A DNA stretch of 36,615 nt, taken from NCBI GenBank assembly GCA_035533075.1, contig DATLUO010000195.1:1-36615 (forward strand), written 5' to 3'. Positions within the stretch are counted from its first letter, which is position 1; every line of letters starts with the position of its first letter. A program made the translations under genes and the position numbers. Of the stretch, positions 16,266 to 23,619 are shown in pieces. The notes under the pieces are model-generated. The model had not been told where the DNA came from and ran no database searches. It saw only the letters and a program-made list of their open reading frames with translations. Source of the DNA: Pirellulales bacterium. GTDB taxonomy: Bacteria; Planctomycetota; Planctomycetia; Pirellulales; JAICIG01.

Positions 16266-18119
16266 ATGACGGCAATCCTCGGCATCTCGGCTTTCTATCA
16301 CGACTCCGCGGCCGCGGTTCTCGTCGATGGCCAGCTCGTGGCCGCCGCCCAGGAAGAGCGCTTCACGCGCCGCAAGCACGACGCGGCCTTCCCGGCCGAG
16401 GCCACTCGGTTCTGTCTGCGGCAGGCCGGCCTGACGCCCGACGATCTCGATTACGTGGTCTTTTACGAAAAGCCGCTGGTCAAGTTCGAGCGGCTGCTCG
16501 AAACCTATCTGGCCTACGCTCCGGCAGGGCTGCGCAGCTTTCGCATGGCCATGTCGGTGTGGCTCAAGGAAAAGTTGTTCCTGCGTCGCTCGATCCGCAA
16601 CGGCATCGGCGGTCGGATCCGCGCGCCGCTGGTGTTTCTCGATCATCATGAGAGCCACGCGGCCAGCGCGTTCTTTCCCAGTCCCTTCGACGAAGCGGCC
16701 ATCCTCACGCTCGACGGCGTCGGCGAATGGACGACGACCGCCTGCGGCGTGGGCCGCGGCAACCGCGTCGAGCTGACCCGGCAGCTTAAGTTCCCGCACT
16801 CGCTCGGCCTGCTCTATTCGGCGTTTACCTTTTACTGCGGCTTCAAGGTCAACAGCGGCGAATACAAGCTGATGGGACTGGCGCCCTACGGTCAGCCCGT
16901 TTACGCCGACGCGATTTACAAGCACCTGATCGACCTCAAGCCGGACGGCACGTTCCGCCTCGACATGCGGTACTTCAACTATTGCCAGGGCCTGACGATG
17001 ACTAGCCGCCGCTTCGCGCGGTTGTTTGGCGGCCCGCCCCGCGCCCCCGAATCGACCTTGCAGCAGCGGCATTGCGACCTGGCGGCCAGCATTCAGAGCG
17101 TCACTGAAGAGGTGCTGCGGCGGCTCGGCCGCGACCTGCACGCGCGCACCGGGCAAAAACGCCTGGTGCTGGCCGGCGGCGTCGCGCTCAACTGCGTCGC
17201 CAACGGGCGGCTGTTGCGCGAAGGCCCGTTTGAGCAACTTTGGATCCAGCCTGCGGCGGGCGATGCGGGCGGCGCGCTCGGCTCGGCCCTCTTCGTCTGG
17301 CACCAACTGCTGGGCAAACCGCGGCAGGCCGATCCGCGCGACTCGCAACAAGGAAGCTTGCTCGGCCCGCGGTTCGGCAACGACGACATCGGGCCGGTGC
17401 TTGCTCAGGCCGGCGGTGCCGCCCAGCGGTTCGACGACGAGGGCGAGCTGATCGAGCACGTCGCCGCTCTGTTGGCGGAAGAAAAAGTGGTCGGCTGGTT
17501 TCAAGGGCGGATGGAGTTCGGCCCACGTGCCTTGGGGGCGCGGAGCATTTTGGGCGATCCCCGGTCGGCGAAGATGCAGTCGGTCATGAACCTGAAAATC
17601 AAGTTCCGCGAAAGTTTCCGGCCGTTCGCGCCATGCGTGCTGGCCGAGCACGCCGACGACTGGTTCGCCCTCCACGGGCACGAGAGCCCTTACATGCTGC
17701 TGGTGGCGCCGGTGCGCGAGCAGCAGCGCACCCCGCTGGCCGCCGATGAACGCGAGGTCATGCGTCATGACGCCGATCTCTGCCGCCGCGTGAATATCGT
17801 CCGCTCGACCGTGCCGGCCGTGACCCACGTCGATGATAGCGCCCGCGTGCAAACCGTCAGTGCTGACCGCAACCCGCGATTGCACCGTTTGCTGCGGCGG
17901 TTTTATGAGTTGACGGGCTGCCCGGTGCTGGTGAACACGAGTTTCAACGTGCGCGGCGAGCCGATTGTTTGCACGCCCGATGAGGCGTACCGCTGTTTCT
18001 TGGCCACCGACATGGACGCGTTGGCCCTGGAAGATTTTGTAATTCACAAGGCGGCGCTGACGGACCAAATCACCGCCGAGGGGCGCGAAGGCTATCTGGC
18101 CCAGTTCCAGCTCGATTGA
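16266..18119 (+). CDS. Carbamoyltransferase (NodU/CmcH/TobZ family)
   Basis: The 617-residue enzyme matches the family that uses carbamoyl phosphate and ATP to make a carbamoyl-adenylate and then O-carbamoylates a hydroxyl group. The N-terminal Kae1-like domain opens ILGISAFYHDSAAAVLVDG and carries EERFTRRKHD. It contains a metal/substrate His motif DHHESHAASAF (126-136), then LTLDGVGEW. Further on come LAGGVALNCVANG and PAAGDAGGALG. The C-terminal YrdC-like domain has RMEFGPRALGARSIL, FRPFAPCVL and VLVNTSFNVRGEPIV. Catalytic regions look complete. It is followed after 1 nt by an SxtJ-like gene and then a DUF5989 gene, an arrangement that recurs in many bacteria. The substrate is unknown, and a polysaccharide or glycolipid is possible. 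Confidence 0.94.
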   Translation: MTAILGISAFYHDSAAAVLVDGQLVAAAQEERFTRRKHDAAFPAEATRFCLRQAGLTPDDLDYVVFYEKPLVKFERLLETYLAYAPAGLRSFRMAMSVWLKEKLFLRRSIRNGIGGRIRAPLVFLDHHESHAASAFFPSPFDEAAILTLDGVGEWTTTACGVGRGNRVELTRQLKFPHSLGLLYSAFTFYCGFKVNSGEYKLMGLAPYGQPVYADAIYKHLIDLKPDGTFRLDMRYFNYCQGLTMTSRRFARLFGGPPRAPESTLQQRHCDLAASIQSVTEEVLRRLGRDLHARTGQKRLVLAGGVALNCVANGRLLREGPFEQLWIQPAAGDAGGALGSALFVWHQLLGKPRQADPRDSQQGSLLGPRFGNDDIGPVLAQAGGAAQRFDDEGELIEHVAALLAEEKVVGWFQGRMEFGPRALGARSILGDPRSAKMQSVMNLKIKFRESFRPFAPCVLAEHADDWFALHGHESPYMLLVAPVREQQRTPLAADEREVMRHDADLCRRVNIVRSTVPAVTHVDDSARVQTVSADRNPRLHRLLRRFYELTGCPVLVNTSFNVRGEPIVCTPDEAYRCFLATDMDALALEDFVIHKAALTDQITAEGREGYLAQFQLD

Positions 18120-18120
18120 C

Positions 18121-18537
18121 ATGCACTGGTCTGACATCAACTTTCATCCGACCGTGAAGACGCTGCGGCAATTTGCCGGGCTGTGGATCATGTGTCTGTC
18201 GTCGCTGGCCGCTTGGCAATGGTTTGCTCGCAGTCGGACCGGAGCGGCGGCGGTGCTCGTCGCCTTGGCGGCGACGGTGGGCGCTTTGGGGCTAGCCCGG
18301 CCGACGGCAATCCGCTGGTTGTTTGTGGGTTTGACGCTGGCGACCTTTCCCATCGGCTGGTTGGTGTCTTGGCTGCTCTTCGGCGGACTATACTATGGAG
18401 TATTCACTCCGCTGGCGTTGTGTTTCCGGTTGATCGGCCGCGATGCGCTGAGTCGCCGGCTCGATGCCGACGCGGAGAGCTACTGGACGGAGAAGCCGCC
18501 GGCACCCGATGTGCGACGTTATTTTCGGCAGTTTTAG
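18121..18537 (+). CDS. SxtJ-family membrane protein
   Basis: This 138-residue protein begins with the SxtJ-like feature HPTVKTLRQFAGLW and has hydrophobic segments at about residues 17-35, 40-60, and 65-100 (a split pair). It ends in a polar, Trp/Tyr-containing tail, SYWTEKPPAPDVRRYFRQF. SxtJ is named from the saxitoxin cluster but is widespread beside carbamoyltransferases. Its function is unsettled. The ATG is 1 nt after the carbamoyltransferase stop, so the two are probably translated together at the inner membrane. Confidence 0.85.
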   Translation: MHWSDINFHPTVKTLRQFAGLWIMCLSSLAAWQWFARSRTGAAAVLVALAATVGALGLARPTAIRWLFVGLTLATFPIGWLVSWLLFGGLYYGVFTPLALCFRLIGRDALSRRLDADAESYWTEKPPAPDVRRYFRQF

Positions 18538-18540
18538 GAT

Positions 18541-18553
18541 GTAGGGTGGGACC
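18541..18553 (+). repeat. Fragment of family A repeat
   Basis: The 13-base end GTAGGGTGGGACC of the family A palindrome stands alone between the SxtJ-like gene and the DUF5989 gene. It may be a remnant of an element lost by deletion. Confidence 0.5.
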
Positions 18554-18575
18554 ACGACAACCGGGGAATCCTCTG

Positions 18576-18767
18576 ATGAGCGACAACGATTTCGAGAAAG
18601 CGGCCCAGCAGGAATCGCAGGTCAGCCTGGCGCGGGAGTTGTGGGAGTTTTTCCGCGACAACGCCGCATGGTGGCTGGCGCCGATTGTGGCCCTGCTGCT
18701 GGTGCTTGGCGCGATCGCAGTGCTCTCGGGCACGGCCGCGGCTCCGTTCATCTATACGCTGTTTTAG
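18576..18767 (+). CDS. DUF5989-family single-span membrane protein
   Basis: The 63-residue protein has a polar N terminus (MSDNDFEKAAQQESQVSLA), then LWEFFRDNAAWWLAPIVALL leading into one membrane helix and the C-terminal PFIYTLF. This is the pattern of DUF5989 proteins, which almost always accompany a carbamoyltransferase and SxtJ. The ATG at 18576 gives the family's normal length. The longer open frame from 18183 overlaps the SxtJ-like gene and is not real. It is the third gene of the cassette and likely a small partner of the membrane complex. No biochemical role is established. Confidence 0.85.
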   Translation: MSDNDFEKAAQQESQVSLARELWEFFRDNAAWWLAPIVALLLVLGAIAVLSGTAAAPFIYTLF

Positions 18768-18781
18768 GTGGATGAGGGATC

Positions 18782-19201
18782 ATGCCGGAATCGGCCATCA
18801 ATCGCCGTGGGGCCGTGGCCGTGATCCGTGACGGCGACAAATTGCTCGTCATTCGTCGCGCGCAGCAAGTCGTCGCCCCCGGTGCTTACTGCTTTCCCGG
18901 TGGCGGCATTGAGCCGGGCGAGTCGGAAGAGGAAGCACTGATTCGGGAGTTGGTCGAAGAGTTGCACGTCGAGGTGCGCCCGCACCGCCGGCTCTGGTCG
19001 TCGGTCACGCCTTGGAAGGTGGAACTTGTCTGGTGGTTGGCGTGTTTGCCGCCGGGGTCAATGCCCGTCCCCGCGCCGGCCGAGGTCGAGTCGTTCCACT
19101 GGCACACGATCGACGAAATCGGCGAGTTGCCCGAACTGCTGGAGAGCAATCGCCAGTTTCTGGCCGCATTGGCCCGCGGAGAGTTCTCGCTGGAACCATA
19201 G
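18782..19201 (+). CDS. NUDIX hydrolase
   Basis: The 139-residue protein carries a Nudix box in GGGIEPGESEEEALIRELVE plus ELHV (about residues 39-62), which fits G-x5-E-x7-REUxEE with the final Gly replaced by His. The catalytic Glu residues of RELVEE are present. It starts AINRRGAVAVIRDGDKLLVI, typical of MutT-like nucleoside diphosphate-X pyrophosphohydrolases. The start lies 14 nt after the DUF5989 stop on the same strand, so it may be co-transcribed with the carbamoyltransferase cassette. Substrate cannot be told from sequence. Confidence 0.92.
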   Translation: MPESAINRRGAVAVIRDGDKLLVIRRAQQVVAPGAYCFPGGGIEPGESEEEALIRELVEELHVEVRPHRRLWSSVTPWKVELVWWLACLPPGSMPVPAPAEVESFHWHTIDEIGELPELLESNRQFLAALARGEFSLEP

Positions 19202-19203
19202 TG

Positions 19204-19881
19204 CTAGAAGCCCACTTGCCGCAGGAAGTCGATCACGGACTTGGCGTGAAAGGTCACGCGATGCACTTCGCCGCCTACTTTCGATTGCCCAACCCACGAG
19301 TTCTTTTTCAACCAATCGGCGTAGGTGGCGAGCACGGCCCGCAGCCTCTCCGCTTCTTCCTGACTGGCACACTCGAACGTGTAACTTTCGCCCTTGCGCG
19401 TCTGGCGCATGCCCAACAGTTCATTCGACGCACTGCGACCAGCCGCTTGCAGCGCGCCGTCGAACGCGAACGACAAGTCGGCGGATTCGCCGGCGGCGAC
19501 CGCCCGCGGATCAGGCGCGGGCGAGGGGTCTGATAGCGGTCCCTGCTCGTTCGACGCTTGAGGCTGGGATTCCGGCGTTGTTTCCTCGGGCTTGGCGACT
19601 GCTTCTTCGACCGCCGGCTGTTTTGCCGGTCTGGCGGTCGGCTGCGGATACTGAGGTTTGGCTGGGCCTTTCACTTTGAGTTTCTCGACGATTCTCTTGA
19701 CGCCTTCCACGGTGCGAATGGCCTGTACGGCGGCGTCGCGTTGATGAACGAACTGCACGGTGCCCGACAACGTCACCTCGCCGTTACGCGTCTGCACCTG
19801 AATATGGCACGGCGACCGCAAGCCGCGCCCGGCAAGCTGCCGGGTGACGTTTCTCGAGATCGTGACATCGCTGACGGACAT
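19204..19881 (-). CDS. BON-domain protein with extra C-terminal domain
   Basis: The 225-residue product has an N-terminal BON domain (about residues 5-72) with LRSPCHIQVQTRNGEVTLSG, then VQAIRTVEGVKRIVEKLKVK, the usual end of the fold. A Pro/Gln/Ala-rich linker (about 75-140) follows. A C-terminal domain of about 75 residues (ESYTFECASQEEAERLRAVL to FLRQVGF) is not recognised. BON domains bind phospholipid or hydrophobic surfaces. Without a clear signal peptide this protein is probably cytoplasmic. It converges on the NUDIX gene with only 2 nt between the stops. Confidence 0.8.
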   Translation of the reverse strand: MSVSDVTISRNVTRQLAGRGLRSPCHIQVQTRNGEVTLSGTVQFVHQRDAAVQAIRTVEGVKRIVEKLKVKGPAKPQYPQPTARPAKQPAVEEAVAKPEETTPESQPQASNEQGPLSDPSPAPDPRAVAAGESADLSFAFDGALQAAGRSASNELLGMRQTRKGESYTFECASQEEAERLRAVLATYADWLKKNSWVGQSKVGGEVHRVTFHAKSVIDFLRQVGF

Positions 19882-19978
19882 TGGGCGTTCCTATCGTAGG
19901 CTATCCTTCATCGTAGTGTGGCGACGGGCAAAAGGCCAGCGATGATTCGGGTCCTTGAGCGTCTTGCGCGGCAACCGA

Positions 19979-20007
19979 TTGTTTATCGCCTCGCGAAGTG
20001 ATACAAT
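19979..20007 (+). promoter_or_regulatory. Candidate sigma-70 promoter
   Basis: TTGTTT (19979-19984) and TACAAT (20002-20007) are separated by exactly 17 nt. This would start a transcript near 20014, leaving about 125 nt of leader before the small gene at 20141. The leader contains a perfect hairpin, TGACGG-TGGTT-CCGTCA. The match is good but found by eye only. Confidence 0.5.
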
Positions 20008-20140
20008 GCGATGCGAAGACCGGCACTGACGGTGGTTCCGTCAAACAATTGCTTTTCGTCGAGCGGCGCCCTTCGGCTCGTGAAGGGGCCGGTTTCTTGG
20101 CCGCGATTTGATGCTACCAGCGACTCTGTGAGGACAGCCA

Positions 20141-20359
20141 ATGACTAGCGCCGAGACAAAGGTGATGGAGATTTTTCGCTTTTATGGCGTATTGCCCTAT
20201 CAAATGCTCTGCCTGAACGGGAAGGTCCAGCAGGAGATGCAAGTTCCGCTCGATGGCCTGATCCAAAAGGGCTTCGTCGTCCGCGAGGGCCGACACGATG
20301 CCTTTCACTTGACGCAGATCGGCTACGAAGCGGTGAATCAGGCTGGCGGGGCGGGCTGA
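20141..20359 (+). CDS. Small winged-helix-like protein of unknown function
   Basis: The 72-residue product (MTSAETKVMEIFRFYGVLPY to GYEAVNQAGGAG) reads like a compact winged helix. It has a first helix, a loop with LNGKVQQEMQVPLDGLIQKG, and a beta hairpin FVVREGRHDAFHLTQIGYEA. No family name is recognised. A GAGG sequence lies upstream of the ATG, and a sigma-70-like promoter lies 130 nt upstream. It ends directly against the convergent radical SAM gene, with no gap. Confidence 0.6.
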   Translation: MTSAETKVMEIFRFYGVLPYQMLCLNGKVQQEMQVPLDGLIQKGFVVREGRHDAFHLTQIGYEAVNQAGGAG

Positions 20360-22033
20360 TCAGATCGTATTGTACGCTCGCAGTCTCCCGGCGGTCATCT
20401 CGCGGGTGAACTTGTAGAAGTGCCAGTGCGTCACGCAGCGATTCATGAACTGGGCGAAGCCGATGATGTCTCGGCGGTGCCTCAGGTTCCGGGTGAAGAA
20501 ATACTTGGCATACACTCGTCCGATCGAGAACAATGACCCGTCCCACGCCAGGGCCCAAAACAGCGACCACAGCATGTACAGGCCATAAGCCAGGGTCGGT
20601 ACGCGCCTTCCCTCGCCGGCCCGGCGGCAAATGTCGGCACGGCGTTGCAAATACTCCGGCGACTCGTAGACCTTGAAGTAGCGATCGAGGTAGGCCTCCG
20701 GCGAATAGAGCCGCTTGACCAGGTCCCAGAAGCCTTGGCGCAGCTCCTCCCGCGTCATCTGCTGGGGAACGAAATTACAGCTTGGGTCTTCCTCGACCAG
20801 GCGGCCGTCGCGCTTCAGCCGCTCATAAAGGGGCGTCTTCGGGATCGCTTGCAGCATCCCCACCATCGCCAGGGTGATACCGTTTTCCTGGATGAATTGG
20901 AACTGGTCGTCGAAGATGCCTTTGTCATCGCTGTCGAAGCCGACGATGAACCCGCCGTTGACGTCCAACCCCGCGTTTTGAATCCGCGAGAGCTTGGCCC
21001 CAAGAGAATCACCCCGCGTGTTCTGAAACTTCTTGGTCTCCTTCAGCGACTCCATCCGCGGCGTTTCGATGCCGATAAAAACGCTGCGGAAGTTGGCCTG
21101 GTACATCAATTCCAACAGCTCCGCATCGTCGGCCAGGTCGATGCTGGCCTCGGTCGTCAGGCGGAGGGGATATTTGTGCTGCTCCATCCAGGGGACGAGT
21201 TTCTCCAGCAGCGCCTTGGCCTTCTTCTTGTTTCCGATGAAATTATCGTCGACGATGAACGCGGAGTGAAAACCTGCCCGCCGCATGTCGTCCAGTTCGG
21301 CCAGGAGCTGGTCCGGATCTTTGACCCGCGGCCGGCGCCCGTAGATGATGATGATGTCGCAGAATTCGCATTGAAAGGGGCAGCCGCGTGAATACTGCAG
21401 GGCCCCGCAGGCATAACGGTCGACTTTGAGCAGGTCGAAACGCGGCCGGGGTGCTTGCAACATGTCCGTCGGCGCGGACTGCTGGTAACGCTTGTCGGTC
21501 GATTTTCCACGGGCGAAGTCATCCAGGAACTTGGGCCAGGTGGTCTCCGCCTCGCCGACGAACACGGCGTCGCACAGGCCCTCGAAGAATTCTTCCTGCA
21601 CGGAAACAAACGGGCCGCCCACCACGGTGAAGACATCCAGCTCGAGCAGCCGGCAAAGGATCTGCCGCATCCGCAGCTTTTGGACGTTCATGCCCGTCAC
21701 GCCGACAATGTCGAAGGTTTGCAAGAACTCCCAGTCGATCTGCTCGACGTTCTCGTCCAGCACGTAGACCTGATGGTCGCCGCACAGCCCGGCCACGGCG
21801 GAAAGCGAGCCGGGGATCATCGTGCTGCGTTTGTCGCCCGGATAGAGCGGCAGAGCGAACTCGAAGCCCCAGTACGAAGGCTCGAAGCGTGGATTGATGA
21901 GGCAGATCGATAGCGTCTTTGCGGGCTGGTTCGCGGCCGCATCATGATCGGCAGCCAGCTCGACGTCGGTGGTCATCGTGGGTGTGGACACGGTTTGCCG
22001 GCCAGGCATTGAGGTCGGGGAGACGGTCGTCAT
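20360..22033 (-). CDS. B12-binding-domain radical SAM protein (DUF4070-type)
   Basis: The 557-residue protein has an N-terminal Rossmann-like cobalamin-binding domain (about 40-180, LSICLINPRFEPSYWGFEFA to VVGGPFVSVQEEFF) and a radical SAM core with Cys218-x3-Cys222-x2-Cys225 (YSRGCPFQCEFCDI). DUF4070-like C-terminal features follow (AIPKTPLYERLKRDGRL, then FWDLVKRLYSPEAYLDRYF). The N-terminal domain lacks an obvious DxHxxG motif, as in many of these proteins, so cobalamin may bind base-off without His or not at all. Such enzymes methylate or rearrange lipids and natural products, and HpnP/HpnJ-type relatives act on hopanoids. The substrate is not known here. The start at 22033 is chosen because upstream codons do not resemble the family. 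Confidence 0.88.
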   Translation of the reverse strand: MTTVSPTSMPGRQTVSTPTMTTDVELAADHDAAANQPAKTLSICLINPRFEPSYWGFEFALPLYPGDKRSTMIPGSLSAVAGLCGDHQVYVLDENVEQIDWEFLQTFDIVGVTGMNVQKLRMRQILCRLLELDVFTVVGGPFVSVQEEFFEGLCDAVFVGEAETTWPKFLDDFARGKSTDKRYQQSAPTDMLQAPRPRFDLLKVDRYACGALQYSRGCPFQCEFCDIIIIYGRRPRVKDPDQLLAELDDMRRAGFHSAFIVDDNFIGNKKKAKALLEKLVPWMEQHKYPLRLTTEASIDLADDAELLELMYQANFRSVFIGIETPRMESLKETKKFQNTRGDSLGAKLSRIQNAGLDVNGGFIVGFDSDDKGIFDDQFQFIQENGITLAMVGMLQAIPKTPLYERLKRDGRLVEEDPSCNFVPQQMTREELRQGFWDLVKRLYSPEAYLDRYFKVYESPEYLQRRADICRRAGEGRRVPTLAYGLYMLWSLFWALAWDGSLFSIGRVYAKYFFTRNLRHRRDIIGFAQFMNRCVTHWHFYKFTREMTAGRLRAYNTI

Positions 22034-22474
22034 CGCGGTAGGATACGCGAGATGGCGCAAAGCGAGAAGATCAATCGTCCTGGAGCATGCTGCAACCTGA
22101 ATACGGCGGTCGGGCGCCGCTTGTGGCGAGGAATTATCCCCGACCGGGACCCGCGTCAACTTGTCGCACCTGGTACCGCCGCTACGACGAAATGTCGCGA
22201 CTGTCGCTCGCGTCACCGTTGGCAGGCATGCACATTCGTCGCAAAGGCATCATTTTGACCGTATAGCTTCTGCGGTCCACTACAATGGCGCATGGATTGC
22301 TGTTTCCTCCCTGCGTGTCGACGGGAGACACCTCAACAGCCGGTTCGCGAACACCATTTTCGGTTTCGGAAGGCATCGTGCAAGGAAAATTGCAGCCGCT
22401 GATATGCATTGCCCGATAACGTCAAACACCGGCGGGCACGGTGGGGCCATCGTTTTCGAGGCGACTCCGTATTC
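22034..22474. other. 441-base intergenic region
   Basis: The region between the radical SAM start and the response regulator holds a short TolC-like relic (22087-22128). The rest shows no gene I can support. Several short frames on both strands are compositional noise. Confidence 0.6.
22087..22128 (+). pseudogene. Short relic of a TolC-type gene end
   Basis: About 40 bases closely match the last codons of the TolC-like fragment at 27911-27953. The shared core is GGCGGTCGGGCGCCGCTTGT, and the match begins at ATGCTGCAA on both sides. In frame it reads NLNTAVGRRL, against QLNTAVGRRL in the 28 kb copy. No further homology to the efflux protein was seen on either side, so this is a fragment or a duplicated scrap. 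Confidence 0.5.
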
Positions 22475-22867
22475 GTGAGCGATCCCTCCTCTTTCACGGG
22501 GCCACGCGTGCTTGTCGTCGAAGACCACGCGGACACGGCGGATTTGCTGTCGCGGTACGCGCGTTTACTGACGTGCGATGTTCGCACTGCCTCGTCCGGG
22601 CAGCAGGCTCTGAGCACGGCGTTGGAATTCTTGCCCCAGATCGTGCTGATGGACATTGGCCTGCCTGACATGGATGGCTGGGAGCTCGCCCGATGCTTGC
22701 GCGAGTGCTTGGAACCAGTCCATCCCGTGCTCATTGCCATCACGGCGTTTCACAGCCAGGAGGACCGAATTCGATCGCTGCAAGCCGGCATTGATTACCA
22801 CCTGAACAAGCCCGAGTTTCGCGAAGATTTGATGCGGATTCTCTTGCAACTTGTGGGCCGCTGTTGA
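22475..22867 (+). CDS. Single-domain response regulator (receiver)
   Basis: The protein of about 130 residues is a stand-alone receiver domain. It has the acidic pocket VVEDHAD, the phospho-acceptor Asp in IVLMDIGLPDMDGWE, the conserved Thr in VLIAITAF and the Lys in YHLNKPEF. All key residues are present, so it should be phosphorylatable. There is no output domain, so it acts by protein contact, like CheY-type regulators. The start is uncertain: GTG at 22475 gives a compact domain and TTG at 22409 adds 22 residues that do not look conserved. No kinase is adjacent. The nearest kinase gene, near 25.3 kb, is a remnant. Confidence 0.85.
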   Translation: MSDPSSFTGPRVLVVEDHADTADLLSRYARLLTCDVRTASSGQQALSTALEFLPQIVLMDIGLPDMDGWELARCLRECLEPVHPVLIAITAFHSQEDRIRSLQAGIDYHLNKPEFREDLMRILLQLVGRC

Positions 22868-22921
22868 GAGACGCCGCCCGTCAATCGGCACGGCCAACCG
22901 TCGTCGCCGGTGGAGTGTAAC

Positions 22922-23416
22922 TTACGCGGCGCATCGGCTGCGGCAGGTGTTCCAAAGCATCTCGAGGCGGTGCCGCGTGGCTTCGATGGAAACCGAACCG
23001 CTCGCGCACGCGGCCCGCGAGGCGGCCGCTTCCGTAAAACACTCGACCATCGCCGGCAACCCCTCTCGTCGGTGCTCGAACATGAACTCAAGCAGTGCCG
23101 TTTGAAATCTCGGGCAGCGGGCCGCCTCACATAAGGATCCGTCCACAGCGCGCCAGAGTTCGAGCAACTGCAGAAACTCTGGCAGGAGTTGTTCTCGCCA
23201 GGCGCGGTGAATGATCCGATAGCAACACAGATCGCTGCCGTCGGACTCGAACGAGGGCGCCGTGGGGTAGCTGAAACGGCCCCCGTCGAGCAGCATTGCG
23301 ATCTCCGCGCCGCGTGGGATGCCAGCCATCAGCGCCGCGTGCAATTCACGCCAACCAGCCGCTGAGCGCCGAGCAGGTCTTCGGTCGGGGGAGGAATTCC
23401 GCTTGTGATCGCGCAT
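22922..23416 (-). CDS. Hypothetical protein behind a sigma-54 promoter
   Basis: The 164-residue protein starts MRDHKRNSSPDRRPARRSAA and is not recognised. It looks helical and soluble, with eight Cys residues spread over the chain (for example DLCCYRIIHRAW and EAARCPRFQTALLEF). There is no membrane segment or signal peptide. An AGGAGG site lies 7 nt before the ATG at 23416. The longer open frame to 23638 would run through the promoter. The gene follows the sigma-54-type promoter at 23473-23488 with a leader of about 46 nt, so expression is probably switched on by an enhancer-binding activator. Confidence 0.65.
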   Translation of the reverse strand: MRDHKRNSSPDRRPARRSAAGWRELHAALMAGIPRGAEIAMLLDGGRFSYPTAPSFESDGSDLCCYRIIHRAWREQLLPEFLQLLELWRAVDGSLCEAARCPRFQTALLEFMFEHRREGLPAMVECFTEAAASRAACASGSVSIEATRHRLEMLWNTCRSRCAA

Positions 23417-23472
23417 GCCAGCGCCTCCTGGGGCAGTCAACCGCAGCGTATTTGCACTCTCAACCTGAGCTA

Positions 23473-23488
23473 AGCAAGCGGCGCGCCA
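23473..23488 (-). promoter_or_regulatory. Sigma-54 (-24/-12) promoter
   Basis: Read on the minus strand, TGGCGCGCCGCTTGCT matches the RpoN consensus TGGCACG-N4-TTGCW at every fixed position but one (G for A). The GG and GC are correctly spaced. The predicted start near 23462 lies 46 nt before the ATG of the 164-residue gene. An activator-type palindrome lies about 115 bp upstream. Confidence 0.7.
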
Positions 23489-23586
23489 CGACACCACAGG
23501 GTGGCACCGGCAAGTGCCCAGGCAAACTAGGCTGGCTTTCGCGGCGATCGTCTGGAATCGGAGCGGCTTTTTGACGCAGGTGGAAC

Positions 23587-23611
23587 TGTCGCAGTGCGAC
23601 AAACTGTCGCA
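23587..23611. promoter_or_regulatory. Triple half-site, likely enhancer (UAS) for a sigma-54 activator
   Basis: TGTCGCA (23587-23593), TGCGACA (23595-23601) and TGTCGCA (23605-23611) form two overlapping palindromes with spacers of 1 and 3 nt. The TGCGACA-N3-TGTCGCA version recurs exactly at 25966-25982. The position about 115 bp upstream of the -24 element is typical for NtrC-type activator sites. Confidence 0.65.
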
Positions 23612-23619
23612 GTGTGCGG

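Noticed and set aside
16209-18140. A 643-codon open frame on the minus strand opposite the carbamoyltransferase.
   Set aside because: The plus strand carries the complete carbamoyltransferase signature. The minus frame has no recognisable motif.
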